Positions 34,263-46,100 are shown, counted from the stretch's first letter. The stretch: 64,000 nucleotides of DNA from Tetranychus cinnabarinus (GCA_022266195.1 WHVY01000001.1:6882001-6946000), one strand, 5' to 3'. Notes: generated by a model from the sequence alone, not told the origin. A program made the numbers and translations.

Positions 34263-35578
34263 ATGTCATTATCGAAAGAGTTTCACTTGTTTCCTGAGTC
34301 TAAACATTCAATTGTGAATTTTAAAGATCAACAGAGTACTTTGATAGTACAATATCTGGTTCAAAATAATTTGGTTTATCGTAATTACCAAGATTGGCCC
34401 ATATTACAGTTGTTTAACAAAATTTTTGCGTCCATTGGTTTCATCGTAGGCTGCATTGTCCTTTTGTCATCAAGTTCAATTCTTGTTTCCAGAATATATA
34501 TGACAGGTTCCATCATCAATGAGATAAATAACGCAATCTTTTTTACGTGCTTAACGGCATCAGGTGACTTGGCTACATATTGCGATCAATTTTTTTACAA
34601 CCCGGTAACTTTTTCTGCGAAATTTGATGAGATTTGGAAAGATCTGATGCTTTCTAGTGAAAATCAGGTAAGATATGATATTAAGCAAATTAGGCGTCAA
34701 CAGCGGAAAGATGTGATAATCTTTAGTTTGGGGCAATTTTGGCTTATTATTGCGCTTGGTATATTTGCTCCAGAACCAAAGGTTTACTGGGTAAAGATAG
34801 CGCAATTTGGGAGACGAATCATTTTATTCATCGCTGCATTTTACTACATTACGTTGGTTGACCATTTAGGTACTTGTTCAGCTTTTATCAACAGCGCATA
34901 CAACAGCTTATCCCGGCAAACCAAAAGATTGAGTCAAATAAGGTTAACAATGTTACAAGATTCAGATCGGGTTGACCAGATGATATACATAAGAAATAAT
35001 TATGAGAAAATTGGTCGCTTGATCGAGTTGGTGAACCGAACCCATTCTATTTTTTTGGGCGCTTTTTATCTTCTTGTGATTCCCAAATGTGTCACTTTAG
35101 TCTATGATCTAATCTACACCAGCTCTTCGTTCCTTATTTACCACGCAACCGAGCTTTTTTTTCAAGCACTTCGATTACTTGTTATCACTCGAAGCATTTC
35201 AATGATTCCAGCTTATACGACTAAACCAAAAATGTCTATCTTAAATGTCAGCCTATCTACCAAGGATCCATCACTAATAATTGAGGTAAAAGACTATAGT
35301 TGATAGATTAAAGCTTAATCAATGTTCCTCGTTTTCTTTCCTGTCTCCATTTATAAAATACATCCGTTTTGGATTACCATATCAAGTCAGAGCTATTTCT
35401 GCAACGAATCTGCCACCAGAGTTTTGGGATCACAATTTTTGGTAAAATGTTAATCTGTCCATCTATAACTGGAACTTTGATAACTGCGGTAGTCACTTAT
35501 TTCATTGGTATCGCTTCGTTTAATGCAGGTTCCATTGTTAGCAGTCCGACTTCTCCAGATGCCATTCAAATTGAGTAG
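34263..35578 (+). CDS. Gustatory-receptor-like chemoreceptor
   Basis: Two exons, 34263-35285 and 35387-35578, are joined in phase 0 (GAG-GTAAAA ... ATATCAAG), giving 404 residues. The start is the ATG at 34263; the longer frame begins only at a TTG. Hydrophobic segments occur in the spacing of a seven-helix protein, and a short last exon carries the final helix, as in arthropod Gr genes. It ends TYFIGIASF, matching the C-terminal Gr motif TYxxxxxQF with Ser in place of Gln. The length is typical for the family. These proteins are ligand-gated channels in chemosensory neurons; the ligand here is unknown. AATAAA lies at 35603-35608, 25 bp after the stop. The gene appears intact. Divergent family membership rests on topology and the final motif only. 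Confidence 0.75.
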
Positions 35579-35602
35579 CTAAAGGATGGCGAGCAAAAAA
35601 CA

Positions 35603-35608
35603 AATAAA
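35603..35608 (+). terminator. Polyadenylation signal of the gustatory-receptor-like gene
   Basis: AATAAA 25 bp downstream of the stop codon. Confidence 0.55.
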
Positions 35609-36774
35609 TTCAATAATGCATCAGGACGAAGTCAGCGAAATAAATACAGAATTTTTGTGTCATATATCGTTTCTTCTCGATTAACACGTGAAATCTTAAT
35701 CGAGAAACTGCAAGATATCAAACCAAACGTGGAAATTTGACTTGACAAGAGAGTAAACATGCTACTAAACCCTGTATTTAAAATTACAAAGAACGTACTA
35801 CATACCTGTTTGCATCATGATGAAATATTTGGAAAAGAATGTTTATTATCCAAGATAATTTGTTAATGATTTACTGTTTCAAAAACGCACCATCTTGATA
35901 ATCTTTCATTGAGTAAAATTTGTTGCATGTTTCATAAAATAATAGCATCTTTGTTATGGAACACGATATTGAAAATTCTTTCTGTTCATTAAGAGTAATT
36001 TAATATTCACATTGTAACTAAATAATACAATACTAATTAGTCATTCAATCAAATTATAAATAAGATAACACTAGTAAACATTGCCTATTAAAAGCTCAAG
36101 TTAATTTTCCGCCGGAATTTGTCAACAAACGGGTATATTCTGCCATCTAGCGTACAAATAAAATACTTGAAGCAACTTAAATTAACGCATAAATAACTGT
36201 TTTTATCAAATTTTAACAATTAATTAGCTTTAATCATAACATACAGACGCAGGTCGAAAGATCGCTTTTTGTAAAATGAATACTTCTTCCTTTGAGAATC
36301 TAAGAAACAATGGTAATCAACATTGATAACCTCAAACAAATCATTAAATCTGAAATTTCATATTTCGACCGACTAATTGTTTCTTTTGAAATGATACAAT
36401 TTATATTTTTGGATGAAATAATGAGCAGTTTGATTGCTCTGAAGCCTTGAATGTCGCCAATTAATCCATGGAGTACAAGCTATGATGTTCAAGATATTGA
36501 ATTCAATTTCAAGACATTTTTATTGTTTTTTACAAACATTCTCATCTTTCAGTGAATTTATTATCTAAAATCTGACTGAATGTTAGTCATTATTCAAGAA
36601 TTGTCTTCTTTATTTTTCTTACAATTACTCATCGCACAATCATAAATAAGATTATTAAGATGTTGATTTTACTTGGGGTTAGCAATGCAAGATGAAAACA
36701 TTTCATTGAATGATAACAATCTTAACCTTGATCAAGATATTTAAGAAATGGCATGAAAACAAATGATTAATAAT
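35609..36774. other. Intergenic DNA between convergent receptor genes
   Basis: No coding exon, RNA gene or clear repeat. The plus-strand chemoreceptor and the minus-strand GPCR converge on this 1.2-kb region. Confidence 0.5.
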
Positions 36775-36780
36775 TTTATT
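36775..36780 (-). terminator. Candidate polyadenylation signal of the tachykinin-type receptor
   Basis: AATAAA on the minus strand (TTTATT on plus), about 245 bp after the stop codon at 37026. Confidence 0.4.
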
Positions 36781-37025
36781 TGTATTAAAAACACTTGTAA
36801 GTATTTACAATTGACTCGAGTCGTGGTGCTTTTGTCGTCTCATTGAACAGTTTTTAGGTCTCTATACAATAGATCCATGTACGTATCATAAAACACAACT
36901 TTGAATGGCAAGAGATATTAACAATTACACAAAGTGATTTACTTTATATATTATTTGGTTTTCATAACATTAATCAACATTATTAACGTTAATAATAGTG
37001 AATGAGTATTTACAGAGATCACTAT

Positions 37026-40000
37026 TTACAATCTATACTCTGCTTGTTTAATTGTTTCATCCATCATCAAAGCTGTCCCATGACCATTACCATTCAACCT
37101 TATCTTAGTTTCTGTGATACAAGCTTCCGAGAAGCTTGATTTACCACGACGAGTCAATTTAGACTCTAGGAAGTTATCAGAGTCACTATTGTCATAACAT
37201 AGACAGCAAAATATCTTTTTGAAGCCTTCTCGAAACCTGAAATCAAGGTAAGAAAACATTTAGAATAAATTGATTGCGCTAAAATTAGAAAGAAATAAAC
37301 TCCAAAACTCACCTCGAATTCATCCAACAATAAATTATTGGATTATACATGGAATTGGACATTGCCAGCCAATAGATAATTAAATAAATCTGTTGAACAT
37401 AATCGGCTTCCATCATCTCAGGAAAATGGTGAGTGAGCAAAAAATATCCGTGATATGGTAACCAGCAAACAGCAAAAATAACGAAGACAACAATCATCAT
37501 TTTAACAATCTAAATTGAGAGATCAATCAACAAATTATAAAACAAAATTAACAAAAAATAAACAAAAGAGAAAGAATTATTGGATGGATCGTTGCTATTT
37601 GTGCCAACAGATGGCAAAAGTGTCGTGAAAGAGATATGGACAACCAGTCGCTTTAAATTTTGCTCCGTAATTAACGCTAATTAACCTAGTAATTAATTAA
37701 TTTTTTGTGTTTAATTCTATTAAAATCGTATTCCCAAGTGTCACTTACCCTACATCACACCTTCTCATTACAAAATCTACATCAGTTTTTCAACCAAAAC
37801 ACCAACATTCAACTCTACCATCAATCCAGCATGGCTCAAACCATTGAAACACTGGACTACTCAACCTTGAAAGCATGCAAAAACACCGCAGATATATTAC
37901 CCACTCTGAAGGGAATGGAAACATCCTCAACCCTGTATCACATCCGGGACAACTTAGTGAAGTTTTCTGAAGATATGTTGAGTTATATGAGCCAGACAAA
38001 CAGAAATAAAATCAACGGTCAAACGACAAATTTCGTCAATTGTATGCTAACAATGATAGATTATGCTGCTAAGGACAACAACACTGGTACCCTGAAACAA
38101 ACAGACATCTCTAGAATTGCTGATTGTCTTGCCGAAAAAATAAAAACTGTGCCCAACCCTCAAAACCATGCCTCCTTATCAACAAACAAGAAACCCATTA
38201 AATTTATAATTAAACCCAAAGACCCTTCAATCAACCCTGACTCAATATACAATGAACTATCAAATATTGCTAAACAAGACTCCTCCATCCAGATTGATGA
38301 GATCAAAAAAGGTCTCACTGCAGTCAAGGTATCATCGATGCACACCTCTACCAAGTCCAAAGTTACTAACCAACTAAACTTGAAAGAAATTGGGGCAAAA
38401 GTGGAGATCAAGGACATCAATTTACTTCAACCACAAATCTCAGCTGTGATTCAACAACATTCCATTGAAGATGCTGAAACCATCAAAAAAAGAAACAATA
38501 TACCCATTGAAGAAGAAGTTAAAATTGTAACATCCTTTGATATTCCTCAAAGAAACCAACCAGCCAAAAAGAAACTAATAATTAGGCTCAGCAGAAATGC
38601 TAGACAGATAATCGAAACCAGAGGTAGAATCTACATTGGCAGCGAGAGTGTAAAAATAAAAGATAATTTTTACATTAAAACATGTTCAAATTGTATTAAT
38701 ATTGGCCATACAGCGAACTATTGTACGAACAGCGCATGCTGCTACAAATGTGAAAAGGAGCATGAACCAACCTCATGTGAAGTCGAAGCTCAAACATGCT
38801 GTCTTTATTGTAAACACATTGGCGAAACCCAACACCTGAATCACCGTCCAAAATCCAAAGAGTGCCGAGCTTATCAACAAGCCATCAAAAACCTGAAACA
38901 GATCACCGACTGGGACTATGATCTTTCAAGCAATTAGTTTCAACTGTGGTAAAAGTTTAGTGAAAACATCAAAAGTGATAAATGAAATACCTAATAAATA
39001 TAATATTGCCCTTCTCCAAGAGACGAACGATCTGGCCATCTCCTCTATCAACAATCATCTTTTACAAGCAATACAATTTAACCGATCATCCATCATAACA
39101 CTAAGAAAATCCGTCATCAAAACTTTCAAGCTACCCCCTGACTCGGTTGCAGCAATCATAAACTTGAAAGGCCACAAATTCTTAGTGATATCTGTTTACT
39201 TCTCCCCTCAAATCACCTACGTTGAACTTGACAAAGTCATCACCTCCATCCAGAAACTCATCACCAGCAACACTAACCTACCGATCCTCCTTGGTGGCGA
39301 CGTCAACTCCGTTCACCCCTCTTGGTCTTTCCAAGTCTACGATAGAAGTATCGGCAAAGGAAACTTAATCGATAATTTACTCAAATCCAAAAATCTGGTA
39401 ATTTTAAACAAACCAACTACCTCAAACTGGACTCTCAACCCGAGATCAAACTCAACCCCTCAATGGATTGACATCCTAACCACAAATGCTCCATCAACCT
39501 ACACCACCTTTAATCATGAGACCAATATTATCAACGAATACAATACTGACCACAACCAACTTGTCTCCAAAATTCACATTGACAATAAAAAACAACCTGA
39601 ACCTCCGTCCAAGATCTTCCAATATAAACTATACTACAACCTTGTTAAATATCTGATCCACAACACTGAAATTAATGCACTTCGAGACATTAATGAACTA
39701 TTTTGGAAAATAATCACAACAAGAATTGCTACACTGAAAAACCCCGAATATTGGAAAAATAAAAAAGACATCAATTGGAAAAATAAGATCATAGATCATC
39801 AAATCTCAGATAACCTTAAAAAACTGGCCAATCAAAAGAAGAAAAGACCAAATTCAATCGACGATAAAGAATACAATAAACTAAAGCACATTCTAATCAA
39901 CAAAATTCACAAAAACATCCGCGACTTCTTCGATGAAACCAAGGAATCAAAAGAAATATGGAAAAAAGTAAACTATTTTATCATCGATCATGATCAACAA

Positions 40001-43000
40001 CCTGAAGACATTTATTCAGATAATCTTGCCAATCTACAAAATGAATTCACAATTGACATTGATGATTTCACCCTGACTCAAACTCTGCCTAATAAGCAAA
40101 ATGACATGAAAATTGATATTGAGACGATCAAAAATCATCTAAAAAAACTAAACAATTCTGCAGCAAATGGACTGGATGGAATCCCATTATCAGTTATTAA
40201 TGAGCTGATAATTGAAATACCTGAAAAAATTACCAAAATTTACACCCTTTTACTCCAACACAATTTCTTTCCCGATGCCTGGAAAATATCAAGAACTGTT
40301 TTCATCCCAAAGAGTGATGGCAAAAGACCGCGACCCATCTCTGTCCAGTCAAACTTTGCCAAACTGCTTGAATCTATTATTATCCAAGACCTTCAAAGAT
40401 CTATTCCACCGTCTACCTTCAATGGACAACATGCTTTTCAAGATTCAAAAAGCATCAACACTGCACTAACCGAGATATCATCCGCTGTCGACAGTTTTCG
40501 CCCCAACATACCTTCATTATTCCTAGTTGATATTGAGTCAGCTTTTGACAAAATATCACACTCGAGCATACTTAAAGCTCTCTCACTACTTAAACTAAAC
40601 AATAACACCTTAACCATGGTTCAAAATTACCTCTCAACAAGATTTATGGCTACCCAATCAAAAGAAACAACCAAGCTTAAATTGGTCACAGATGGAGTTC
40701 CCCAAGGTTCCATACTTGGACCTTTTTTATTCATCATTGGCGTCCAACAAGTAATCAACACCCTCAATAATGAACCCTTACCACAACCTCCAATCTATCG
40801 TAACAAAAGAAGAATCCCTGATTCATCATATCTGAACCTAAAAGTCACAGCTTATGCTGATGATTTAGTGTTCATCATAACACCCAGAACAATTGACAGA
40901 CCTGAACACTCCGCAATGTGTACCTCTGTAATTATGAAAAAACTACTTGAGCTACTCAAACCCCTAAACCTCTCCATCCTACCACAAAAAACACAACTCA
41001 TTGTTGAACGCTCCAGTATTCCCAAAATCAGAAGCATTGGGTCATTCAAAATTAACACCAATACCCATGCAAAAATTTTAGGTATAACATACAAGTTGAC
41101 TACACAGAAGAGATTCTGTACTGAAACCCTAATAGAAAAAATAAATACTAAATCCAACAAACTACTAACAAATCACCCTAAAATAATCTATCTCCCCATT
41201 AAAACCCTAAATCTAATAAACTCATCCAAAATAGAATCAATTCCAATAACATACAGCCAAGTACTTTTTCCCCAGCTAGTTGAATCACTACCTGACAGGA
41301 ATAGATTAGAATATGCCTGCAGCAGGCTGATCAGAAAAGCATCTAAATATGATTGGAGTCTAAACTCCCTAACCGTTTGTGCCGTAATTGGAAGAATGCC
41401 AGTTTGGGCTAGGATGATTGAGATCAATCTTAAACGAGTATACAAAAACATGTTTAGTAAACAACACCTGGATGAATGCTACAAAATTTTCAACTCATAT
41501 CCTCAATTGGCCCCTTCAATCAACGCCAAACAGATCTGGTGGGGATCCAACCAAATGATAACCAACAACATTCTTAACCTAATAGACGATCAATGGATCA
41601 AAGAAGACCCAAAGAACAGACTAATACTTGGTAAATGGAAACCCCTCAACCTTAGGTCGAAACTAGATAGGCACATCTCGATGCTCCTGGGTAAATTCAA
41701 TGGTCTAATTGATACTAAGTGTATCTGTGGCGCCCTAATAAATGACCCAATACACTGGATCACTCAATGTACCATAAATGAAACCATCAGAACCCTAACA
41801 CTGGACACCTTAAATATAGACGAAACCCAACTAATTCCCCTTATCCTAGAACCCTACAGATCCCACCTTTTTTATGACCTTTTCGAAGCAATCTTCATGT
41901 CACACATTCTCCCTAAAATCAACACATTCAAAGAAAACAAAAGAAAAAAGCTAAATTAGCTTCAGCTAAATAAATTAAAACAACGAAACCCTAAAAATAC
42001 CCCCCGTAATAACAACCATAAACTCAACTGTGTAACAGTTCTCCCTGTAACTATAAAAAAAAAAATCAGCAAAAACATCATCGGGTCTGCGTAAATTAAG
42101 CAACCCTGACTCTTGTAACCGCATAAACATCTTAAATAAAATTATGGTTTTGGAGGGAAAGCTTCAATTAACAAATTTGATTAATGGATGTTTGTTATCA
42201 ATGATAGTTTATTGAAGCTCAAAGAATCAGATGATGATTAAAAGTTGATTTATGAATTATTGGAAGAAATAAACGAATGGCTTGACTTTTGAACTTGCTT
42301 GTGTTTTGATTTATCCGAATGATTAACCTTTTGTACAAGCCTTAGACCATTTGTTTTCAACGTTAGGTTAACCAGTAAGCTTTCCCTTGTAAATAAGTTA
42401 TCTCTTCAATTTTAATTTTGATTAATGTTTAAATTGTGTAGTTACCTTTCTTTTTGATTTCATTGATTCAACCTGTTTCTCTGTGTATTCACCAATACCT
42501 TTACTTCCCCAAAGCTCCAGGCCAACTCGAGAATAAGTAAAGCACATTGAACATATTGGAACCATGTAAGTAACCAACAATATTATCACATTGTAACTGG
42601 TAAACGCAAAGCAAAACAAGACAGAAAAGATCGTTTTATTAATTTAAAGGAAATGGCCGAGACATCAATCACATTGGATCAAAATATTTCATGTCGAAAT
42701 CTACAATCTTACTGGCTGACAATGTGGCCAACAGAGCAATGTGCAATTGTTACTTCTTTAAGCTATTTGTTGGTAAGCTAAACTCACAATTCAAGTCTTG
42801 TCAACAGTATTAAAGCGCCAAATACAATGAACACATACTAATGTTTTTTAATTTATTTCTTAATAGGTTGAAATAACATCCTAACATCATGATAAAGTAG
42901 AAAGATAATTCAGGATAACTTACATATAATCAAATTTACTTGATGTAGCGGGTCCATCAGGCCAATCAAGGAAACAAATATCACGATAATCGCCATTAAG

Positions 43001-43139
43001 AAAATATTCTCGTTTGGTTGTGGAGTAAAGTATATTGGGCAAAGATAATATACTTCCAATTATCCAAATTGCTAAAGTAATGAATACGGTTGTTTTTTTG
43101 GACATTCGAGGTTTCAATGGGTAGATGATGGCAACATAA
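37026..43139 (-). CDS. TkR: Tachykinin-type neuropeptide receptor (GPCR), C-terminal four exons
   Basis: Exons on the minus strand are 43139-42924, 42596-42446, 37509-37313 and 37236-37026; phases match at each junction (2, 0, 2), giving about 258 residues. They encode the end of TM3 from YVAIIYPLKPRMSKK (the DR of the DRY-like motif is split at the missing upstream exon), TM4, extracellular loop 2 with the conserved Cys (DICFLDWP), TM5 (YNVIILLVTYMVP), loop 3 with ELWGSKGIGE and ESMKSKRK, TM6 (FAVCWLPYHGYFLL), TM7 (SMYNPIIYCWMNSRFREGF) and a cytoplasmic tail with a CCLC palmitoylation-like cluster. LWGS-IGE, CWLPYH and NPIIYCWMNSRFR are hallmarks of insect tachykinin receptors, which signal through G proteins. 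N-terminal and TM1-3 exons were not found to the right as far as 64000. A retrotransposon sits in the intron between TM5 and TM6. Confidence 0.88.
37831..38937 (+). CDS. LINE ORF1 protein with three zinc knuckles
   Basis: 368 residues from ATG 37831; the open frame extends upstream to 37705, but this ATG has the better context (CCAGCATGG). The N-terminal half is polar and helical with no recognised domain. The C-terminal part has tandem CCHC-type knuckles from about residue 285 (CSNCINIGHTANYC, CYKCEKEHEPTSC, then CLYCKHIGETQHLNHRPKSKEC), typical of ORF1 proteins of R1/Jockey/I-type LINEs, which bind the element RNA. Its stop codon (38935-38937) overlaps the start of ORF2 by 20 nt. Confidence 0.88.
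   Translation: MAQTIETLDYSTLKACKNTADILPTLKGMETSSTLYHIRDNLVKFSEDMLSYMSQTNRNKINGQTTNFVNCMLTMIDYAAKDNNTGTLKQTDISRIADCLAEKIKTVPNPQNHASLSTNKKPIKFIIKPKDPSINPDSIYNELSNIAKQDSSIQIDEIKKGLTAVKVSSMHTSTKSKVTNQLNLKEIGAKVEIKDINLLQPQISAVIQQHSIEDAETIKKRNNIPIEEEVKIVTSFDIPQRNQPAKKKLIIRLSRNARQIIETRGRIYIGSESVKIKDNFYIKTCSNCINIGHTANYCTNSACCYKCEKEHEPTSCEVEAQTCCLYCKHIGETQHLNHRPKSKECRAYQQAIKNLKQITDWDYDLSSN
38918..41959 (+). CDS. LINE ORF2: AP endonuclease and reverse transcriptase
   Basis: 1013 residues in the +1 frame relative to ORF1, starting at an ATG within the last 20 nt of ORF1. Order: APE-type endonuclease (about 1-220; LLQET, GGDVNSVHPSW, TDHNQL), linker, reverse transcriptase (about 450-720; FIPKSDGKRPRPIS, FLVDIESAFDKI, VPQGSILGPFLF and the catalytic YADD near residue 645), then a thumb/C-terminal domain with a Cys/His knuckle near residue 934 (CICGALINDPIHWITQC). 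No RNase H domain is apparent. All key motifs are intact. The enzyme would nick target DNA and prime reverse transcription there. The overlap suggests translation by reinitiation or termination-coupled restart after ORF1. Confidence 0.93.
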   Translation: MIFQAISFNCGKSLVKTSKVINEIPNKYNIALLQETNDLAISSINNHLLQAIQFNRSSIITLRKSVIKTFKLPPDSVAAIINLKGHKFLVISVYFSPQITYVELDKVITSIQKLITSNTNLPILLGGDVNSVHPSWSFQVYDRSIGKGNLIDNLLKSKNLVILNKPTTSNWTLNPRSNSTPQWIDILTTNAPSTYTTFNHETNIINEYNTDHNQLVSKIHIDNKKQPEPPSKIFQYKLYYNLVKYLIHNTEINALRDINELFWKIITTRIATLKNPEYWKNKKDINWKNKIIDHQISDNLKKLANQKKKRPNSIDDKEYNKLKHILINKIHKNIRDFFDETKESKEIWKKVNYFIIDHDQQPEDIYSDNLANLQNEFTIDIDDFTLTQTLPNKQNDMKIDIETIKNHLKKLNNSAANGLDGIPLSVINELIIEIPEKITKIYTLLLQHNFFPDAWKISRTVFIPKSDGKRPRPISVQSNFAKLLESIIIQDLQRSIPPSTFNGQHAFQDSKSINTALTEISSAVDSFRPNIPSLFLVDIESAFDKISHSSILKALSLLKLNNNTLTMVQNYLSTRFMATQSKETTKLKLVTDGVPQGSILGPFLFIIGVQQVINTLNNEPLPQPPIYRNKRRIPDSSYLNLKVTAYADDLVFIITPRTIDRPEHSAMCTSVIMKKLLELLKPLNLSILPQKTQLIVERSSIPKIRSIGSFKINTNTHAKILGITYKLTTQKRFCTETLIEKINTKSNKLLTNHPKIIYLPIKTLNLINSSKIESIPITYSQVLFPQLVESLPDRNRLEYACSRLIRKASKYDWSLNSLTVCAVIGRMPVWARMIEINLKRVYKNMFSKQHLDECYKIFNSYPQLAPSINAKQIWWGSNQMITNNILNLIDDQWIKEDPKNRLILGKWKPLNLRSKLDRHISMLLGKFNGLIDTKCICGALINDPIHWITQCTINETIRTLTLDTLNIDETQLIPLILEPYRSHLFYDLFEAIFMSHILPKINTFKENKRKKLN
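42597..42923 (-). other. Intron between the loop-2 and TM5 exons of the tachykinin-type receptor
   Basis: GTAAGT donor at 42923 and TTTACCAG acceptor at 42597 on the minus strand. A plus-strand open frame begins near 42652 but is only about 45 codons and lies within the intron, so it is not called. Confidence 0.8.
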
Positions 43140-46100
43140 CTAAACGGATAAACAAGGAAACAAGGATAAATAATGAGCAAAAAAGTAAAGACAAGTTACC
43201 ATGAATATGAGTTTACTCATGATATGACTAGGTCAAAAGCAAAAGCAATCAAGCACCAAAGCTCATAGTGCCATATCCCATTTGGATTGATAAAGATTCA
43301 ATGTAAATGTTTGAAGAACCAGATTTTAATGGAAATAATCAAAGTAATTTATTGATGTTACAATTGCTAAATTGGGCTGACTGTGACTGTTGATACTTAA
43401 CTCTTTAATCACTTTTCACTTTTGGACTCACAGCAAAAACACAAGGTTCCCATGATAAAACCTTTAAAATGGTTTTTCAAATAAATCACAGTGTCGATCA
43501 TTGGAAGAACCCATTCAACATTCAACACAAAATACATCAACACCACCAACACCAGAAGAGTAAATTAAAGTCTTATGTAAATTTATTATACATATCAACA
43601 TGAACCAAACCCAAAAAAATTGCAAACAAAACCAAATTCCCTGGAAAATCTGTTTTATTGCATTTTTTCCATTTATATCAATCCTTTGATCGCGAAAAAC
43701 AATCACAAACATTTGTATAATTAAATCACAATTACCAAACTTTTACGATTTCCACTAATCTTATCATTACCAGTCTATTTATCACCATTTATGAAGTCAA
43801 CATTAATCATTGCAATGAAGATTTGGTTATGTTTGTTTCACTTCAAGACCAAGATGGTGATGAGGAAGAAAATGATTCTTATTTTCATCCTGAACTTCAT
43901 CTTGATTACAATAACAAACAGAAATAAGCATCATTAATTATATCTTTCATTTTGACTCAGTACAATATTATAGTGGTTAAAAGCATCTCTTGTATTAACA
44001 GGCAAATAAAGTTGAACAACAAACGCATCGTAACAGTCCCATTACCATAATTCACAAGACAAAACAATTAAACATGAAAAAAAGAGGAAAACACTCGACA
44101 AAGTTGTACAAAAGTTAATTAAACTAATTAATTAATGTCATTGGTAAACAAAAGGGAACGTAAAAAGTACAAAGAAAAAGGTTGTTTACAAGTTTTACAA
44201 TGAAAAATGCAGCAAAAAATAAAGCAAACACATTTAAAAATAAATGTTATCCAGAAATGAATTTCAATATAAATTGTCACAATGATGGAGAAACCTTTTT
44301 ATTCCCTCTCTTGGCCGTACTTAACCAGTGTTAATCAACATTTAGGTAAGTACTTGGATGGTTAAATAATCAAATTTAATAAATAATTGATCACTTCGCC
44401 ATTTGCCTTCTCACTTGAGATGCACATTTATTCCTGGTCTATTTACTGGTAAATGGGTAGACGAGTTAATTCAAAAGGCTATCAACATATTTCTTTCGAT
44501 GGATCCTGAATTATGATGTAAACTGCTCCTAGTAGTTCCATATTGAAACGTGTTCAATGGTAAAAGATAAAGTCACGGACTGTTCTGATTTCTCCATGTA
44601 ATCATATTCCCATTTTTACCCTTCGATTGCATTTCTTTTCTTTCCATTTAAATACTGGCCAAAGGGAACCTTTCCTTCTTCCTTTACATGATATAAACAG
44701 CAAAACGAATGATCCAAGCTTATCAAAATTTCATGTTGAAAAAGAGCAAAATAAGTTAACAGGTTATGAAGAGTGGAACCACCAAAAACAAAAAGAAAGA
44801 TGAAGAAGAATACGTTGAAGGAAAACCAATGAATAGATCAACTGGGAGTTTTATTTTTATTCAACATCTATTGTCTGAATTATGTAACAGCAAAAATATT
44901 ATTTGCTGGAAACTAAATCTGACAGGAAAGATGAGAGAGAAAGTTTATTTCATGAAGAATAATTTGGTTTTACCTTTGTTTGCTTTTGCCTTTTGTTGAT
45001 GACATTTATGTATTAACAAGCTAATAAGATTACAAGATGAACACAATTCAAAAGGTAAACTGTAAATTGGCATTGAAAAATAATTTGAAATCAGCTGACC
45101 TTTAACAATTGGAAAATCATTCATCATTAAAAAGCGCGCATTTTAAAAATGTCAAACAGTGCAACATAAATAAAATAAATTATTAAATTACAATCAATTT
45201 TCACGCTGAACCCACAACAATCATTTATTCATGTAAATTGGTTTTACCTGAATAACCCATTTTTACCTTAAAAAGCATGAAAGTCTTAAGATTACCCAAA
45301 ATTGAGTAAATAAGTTAAATAATTTGTTTCCTAATTAGTTGCTTAGACTCAATAAGCCTTTGGAAGGAAAATTTCATATCAAAAGCAATTTCCATACAAT
45401 TTCATCTGAACATGAGTGTTTTAAACTCATATTTCTTATCCTGTAATTTCATTTTCTCTGAAGAAGAAATAGTTTTCGAGAAAAAAGATTTCCTTTTCTG
45501 TTGAAAAGGCTAAAAAATGGGTTAAGATTGGATAAAGCTAAAAGCTATATCGTAAAAAAGGGACAAAAACAAAAGATATTGACCAAAAAAACATCCCTTA
45601 AACATTCATTTGCTCATAAACCCAATCAAGTTATCCTTGAGTACATTTAACAAGGTTTATAAGAGGCAGAATTGGAGTAAAAATGAAAGTAAAATTGTGT
45701 TATTAAACATATTTGGAGTAATCAAATTGATTACAGATTAAGGTTATTGAACAATGTTGATGTTATATAGTAACAGCTTGTCATTAAATATCAAAGTCAT
45801 TTGCAAACCTGCCAATTTGTATTAAGAGGTGCAAGAGGTACAAGAATGGTGACAAGACTGGCAAAAAAATAGCTCAACACTTTTTTCACCAACTAAAAAG
45901 GTTAAGCGAGTGGAAAGTAATTTTGATGGAAACACTAGTGATTAATCAGTTTTCAATCACATGGATCCATGGATTGATGGATTATCAAGGGCAAATTATT
46001 CAATAATATCTGGTTAAAAGGTTTAACAGATGTATTTGGAAACAATAATTGAATACTTGGAGTTGAACAAATACACAAGAGAAGCCAAGTCAAGTCCATC

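Larger units (their letters stand above)
37556..42165 (+). mobile_element. Intact non-LTR retrotransposon (LINE, R1/Jockey-like), antisense in a receptor intron
   Basis: About 4.6-kb element with a 5' leader, ORF1 (Gag-like), ORF2 (endonuclease plus reverse transcriptase) and a 3' region containing CTTAAATAAAATTA (about 42131-42144). Both ORFs are open. The base composition differs from the surroundings, with many C-rich codons on the plus strand. The ends are not certain. A 10-bp direct repeat AATTAACAAA at 37546-37555 and 42166-42175 is a possible target-site duplication and sets the limits given here; the AT-rich context makes chance possible. APE endonuclease, two ORFs, a C-terminal Cys/His knuckle and no visible RNase H suggest the R1/Jockey group. 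Confidence 0.88.
37510..42445 (-). other. 4.9-kb intron of the tachykinin-type receptor, host of a LINE
   Basis: Minus-strand donor GTAACT after ...SKRK at 42445 and acceptor CAATTTAG before IVKMM at 37510; phase 0. Nearly all of it is the retrotransposon in the opposite orientation. Without that element the intron would be only a few hundred bases. Confidence 0.85.

Noticed and set aside
42652..42782. Plus-strand ORF MAETSITLDQNISC... inside a receptor intron
   Set aside because: About 45 codons, ends soon after a GTAAGC, with no partner exon or homology.
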